In this document: one piece after another, positions 61,922-64,000 of the stretch
Position numbering within the stretch: position 1 is the stretch's first letter
Layout: every line of letters begins with the position of its first letter
Assembly (NCBI RefSeq): GCF_014050145.1
Contig: NZ_JACFYF010000001.1
Span: 682,001-746,000 of the forward strand
DNA: 64,000 nucleotides
Reading direction: 5' to 3'
DNA from: Vibrio marinisediminis
GTDB lineage: Bacteria; Pseudomonadota; Gammaproteobacteria; Enterobacterales; Vibrionaceae
Position numbers and translations under genes: made by a program
Notes under the pieces: model-generated
Databases searched by the model: none
The model's input: only the letters and a program-made list of their open reading frames with translations
What the model was told of the DNA's origin: nothing

Positions 61922-62340
61922 CTTGCCATCCTTATCGCGACATCAATTGACTGTTTTCCATTGCTGAGTTTTCCTACCCAGGTCATGGCTTCCATCGTAC
62001 ATGCGGGTAATAGGACATCGCCTTGGTATTGACCATTACTGATTTGATCAATGGCAAAGCGCGCGGTACCCATCTCCATTTCGTATCCTTCCAATGTGAG
62101 GTGAAGTGAATCTGCCTCTGAATGTGGCCACTCGACGCTAACTTGAATAGGTAATAATGGTTGGGCTGTATCTCGATTGAGTGTGACTAAAACCCCTTCT
62201 TTTTCGCATGCTTTTGTTGAGAGTTGGCAATGCTCGGCAATTGAAGGTTTTGAAGAGTTTAACCATGACATTACATCGTCAGCGAAAAATCCCGCAACGA
62301 GCGCGATGATGACAAAGAAAGCTTTGATAGATGTAGACAT
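61918..62340 (-). CDS. Unknown periplasmic protein of the copper operon
   Basis: 140 residues. N-terminal hydrophobic anchor or signal (AFFVIIALVAGFFA), three Cys (AEHCQLSTKACEKE and LPACTMEA), beta-rich remainder including LEGYEMEMG and Met-rich CTMEAMTW. First gene of the operon with Sco and PCuAC, so probably also in copper handling or oxidase assembly. Family name not certain. Start ATG 62340; a longer TTG start is possible but unlikely. Confidence 0.8.
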   Translation of the reverse strand: MSTSIKAFFVIIALVAGFFADDVMSWLNSSKPSIAEHCQLSTKACEKEGVLVTLNRDTAQPLLPIQVSVEWPHSEADSLHLTLEGYEMEMGTARFAIDQISNGQYQGDVLLPACTMEAMTWVGKLSNGKQSIDVAIRMAR

Positions 62341-62580
62341 AAAATGCAAACAACAATTTAAAGAAACAGCATGTTATCACAATCATAACAATGGGTTTGT
62401 TCGTGATAACAAATCTGTGTTGAGCATCATGCTAGTCACAACTGAAACGAGACAACAAGAGTACTAATTTGCAGTGATAACAATTAAGTGGGGCGTTGGG
62501 TATGTGAGGAAAACGTTGAGTTTGCGTACGGGCAGCGAATGGATCGTACCCGTTTGAAACAACCAGTGCATTGATGCTCT

Positions 62581-63135
62581 TTAACTTTGATCGCTTCGGT
62601 GGATGGCGTAGATGGCGTGATCGAGAATGTGCTCTCCAACTTTTTCACTATTGGATATGACCCCTTCAAGTATCATCCCTGAACGCTCAGCAACCGCTCG
62701 GCTTGACCAATTATCGACAGCAGCGGAAAGCTCTACTTTCTCCAACTGATACTTGGTAAAGGCTAAGTCGATTAGCTTTCTAACGATTCGGGTCATAATG
62801 CCTTTTCCAGTGTGCTCCTGCGACAGCCAGTAGCCAATTTTCACCCGCTTCAGATCATGGTTTATATCGTTGAGGCTGCAGTTACCGACGATCTTGTTTT
62901 GATAGATAATGGCACAGGTGAGGGATTTCCCTTCGGCATAGTCTTCAAGAGAACGCTGAATAAACAGCCGAAAATCTTGTTCGGATTGACAATATGGTGG
63001 CCAGGTTAACCATTGCGAGAGGTAATCTAATTGAGTGTAAACTAATTCACTATATTCACGCGCAAAAGACTCTTCTAGCAATGCTAACTCTATCTCATCG
63101 TCAACGTGAAGTGTAAATAGATTCTCTGCCACCAT
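62581..63135 (-). CDS. GNAT acetyltransferase, RimJ/RimL type
   Basis: 184 residues. RimL-like features: LTWPPYCQSEQDFRLFIQRSLEDYAEG, GNCSLNDINHDLKRVKIGYWLSQEHTGKGIMT (acetyl-CoA loop) and VDNWSSRAVAERSGMILEGV. RimJ/L-type enzymes acetylate N-terminal amines of ribosomal proteins, but this branch includes many of other or unknown substrate. Standalone gene, 14 bp before the DUF2057 gene's stop on the same strand, so probably co-transcribed downstream of it. Confidence 0.88.
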   Translation of the reverse strand: MVAENLFTLHVDDEIELALLEESFAREYSELVYTQLDYLSQWLTWPPYCQSEQDFRLFIQRSLEDYAEGKSLTCAIIYQNKIVGNCSLNDINHDLKRVKIGYWLSQEHTGKGIMTRIVRKLIDLAFTKYQLEKVELSAAVDNWSSRAVAERSGMILEGVISNSEKVGEHILDHAIYAIHRSDQS

Positions 63136-63149
63136 ACTGTTTCTCTTCC

Positions 63150-63794
63150 CTATTGTTGATTGACGTATTGCTTAAATTTATTGCGTGTCTCTTGATCCGC
63201 TTTTTGGTACCAAAAATGAAGCATTTCTTCGGCTGTGCTACTGTCAACTTTCGCATCTGTAACTGCGCTCGTGGCGGTCATTTGCATTGTTGCAGTGGCG
63301 ACGGTTGTGCTTGTAAGAGCCGCAACGCCATTGGTACGGTTGTACTCTTCAGATTCGATTATATAGTTACGGCCCAGTTGTAAGCCATCACGATGAAGAG
63401 CATCTTGAGCGATCTCAATCGATTGCCCTTGTTGGTTAACTAACTTAACTTGCCAATCACCAATGTGTTTTTCTGCGTCTCTTTCGTTACGAAACTCAGG
63501 CAATTCAAAAGTAAGGTCTTGGTTTTCTGCAGTGAATTTAGCGATCACCGCTTGGCTTTCAACAATCACACGGTCGCTGCCTTTGGAGAAATAAGGCAGA
63601 TAGCGAACCACTATTTGATTCTCGCCGTCTTCTAATGTGAGGGTTTTGTCTGAACTAAATAACCCGCCCTCTAGCGCCGGCTTTTCTGCGTTAACAGCAA
63701 GTAGCTGAACATTATCTGGAATTTCGATATTTACTTCAGCGTGCGCTGCACCAATAAAACAGAGCCCAGCGAAGAGTGTTGTAATAGTTTTCAT
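63150..63794 (-). CDS. DUF2057 (YccT/CsgI-like) periplasmic protein
   Basis: 214 residues. Signal peptide (LFAGLCFIGAAHA) followed by the family pattern EVNIEIPDNVQLLAVNAEKP, then YLPYFSKGSDRVIVES and ELPEFRNERDAEKHIGDW; C-terminal helical MLHFWYQKADQETRNKFKQYV. The family includes E. coli YccT (CsgI), an inhibitor of curli assembly; Vibrio lacks classic curli, so the role here may differ. Likely first gene of a transcript with the GNAT gene. Confidence 0.88.
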   Translation of the reverse strand: MKTITTLFAGLCFIGAAHAEVNIEIPDNVQLLAVNAEKPALEGGLFSSDKTLTLEDGENQIVVRYLPYFSKGSDRVIVESQAVIAKFTAENQDLTFELPEFRNERDAEKHIGDWQVKLVNQQGQSIEIAQDALHRDGLQLGRNYIIESEEYNRTNGVAALTSTTVATATMQMTATSAVTDAKVDSSTAEEMLHFWYQKADQETRNKFKQYVNQQ

Positions 63795-64000
63795 TAATAG
63801 TCCTTATAAAGCAGCAAATGTTGCTAGGTAGACAAGTTAGAAGGTTAAATACGAATGTCTGTCTGCCTAGTAAGTAAAATTCCATCGAAACGTCATCGTT
63901 GAATGCAGTTAGATGAGCGGAATCTACTCTTGTTAAAATGACGAGGTTCATTTTAGACACAAAAAGCTAACTTGCTTTGACAACAGGTCGAAATAGTGGG

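Noticed and set aside
62341-62580. Possible small gene or RNA in the 240-bp gap before the GNAT gene
   Set aside because: Frames there are short, overlap the GNAT gene or lack a start signal; no hairpin of note.
1-64000. CRISPR arrays, tRNA/rRNA genes, insertion sequences, integrases or att sites
   Set aside because: No regularly spaced repeats, no tRNA cloverleaf with TTCGA loop, no transposase or integrase motifs were found.

Overview
The window looks like Vibrio, probably the second chromosome. That placement rests on gene content: a near full-length match to the V. cholerae succinate transporter INDY, plus glgB, speA-speB, nagB, nhaD and sstT, which I recall lying on V. cholerae chromosome II. 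It also rests on intermediate base composition and strong AGGAGG-type ribosome binding sites. I see no tRNA, rRNA, CRISPR array, insertion sequence or integrase; nearly all of the window is chromosomal core or accessory coding sequence.

Layout. Positions 1-9.5 kb hold the 3' part of glgB, a MAPEG protein, an orphan ATP-grasp protein, an acyltransferase, a TetR regulator with a probable target hydrolase, and the INDY-type transporter. Positions 9.5-16.1 kb hold an isolated NifW-like protein, a RidA-like protein, the polyamine pair speA-speB, the divergent maoP/hdfR pair and azoR. Positions 16.2-17.0 kb are a gene graveyard, with pieces of an RND efflux pump and a histidine kinase fused tail to tail. 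Positions 17.0-23.3 kb hold an alkylation-repair operon (Ada-AlkA fusion plus Ogt), a small cysteine-rich protein, a DEAD-box helicase/CyaB pair and NhaD. Positions 23.8-31.5 kb hold a YjiH-YjiG-peptidase operon, a TPR-GGDEF protein flanked by two copies of one terminator, and a DAACS symporter with a CRP-like site. Positions 31.5-38.8 kb hold ClbS-like, methyltransferase and AT-rich phosphoethanolamine-transferase-like genes, then a cytochrome c'/b561/MarR module around a 54-bp palindrome, then GST and MFS genes.

The centrepiece is 38.9-51.7 kb. A minus-strand operon encodes two di-haem peroxidases, a Tat-exported Rieske protein, a molybdopterin oxidoreductase of the arsenite oxidase/iodate reductase (AioA/IdrA) family and a small cytochrome c. 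The two peroxidase genes match the iodate-reductase (Idr) gene set rather than an arsenite oxidase. Divergently transcribed are a HEAT-repeat protein, a PAS histidine kinase and an NtrC-type sigma-54 activator. The shared 405-bp intergenic region carries two oppositely oriented sigma-54-type promoters, with two related palindromes 32 bp apart between them. This reads as a self-contained, sigma-54-regulated oxyanion respiration module.

Positions 51.7-64 kb are mostly ordinary: arfB, a proline iminopeptidase-like hydrolase, an AraC fragment, fpr, nagB, a Sel1-repeat protein, sstT, an rsgA paralogue, a copper-delivery operon (unknown periplasmic protein, Sco, PCuAC), a GNAT acetyltransferase and a DUF2057 protein.
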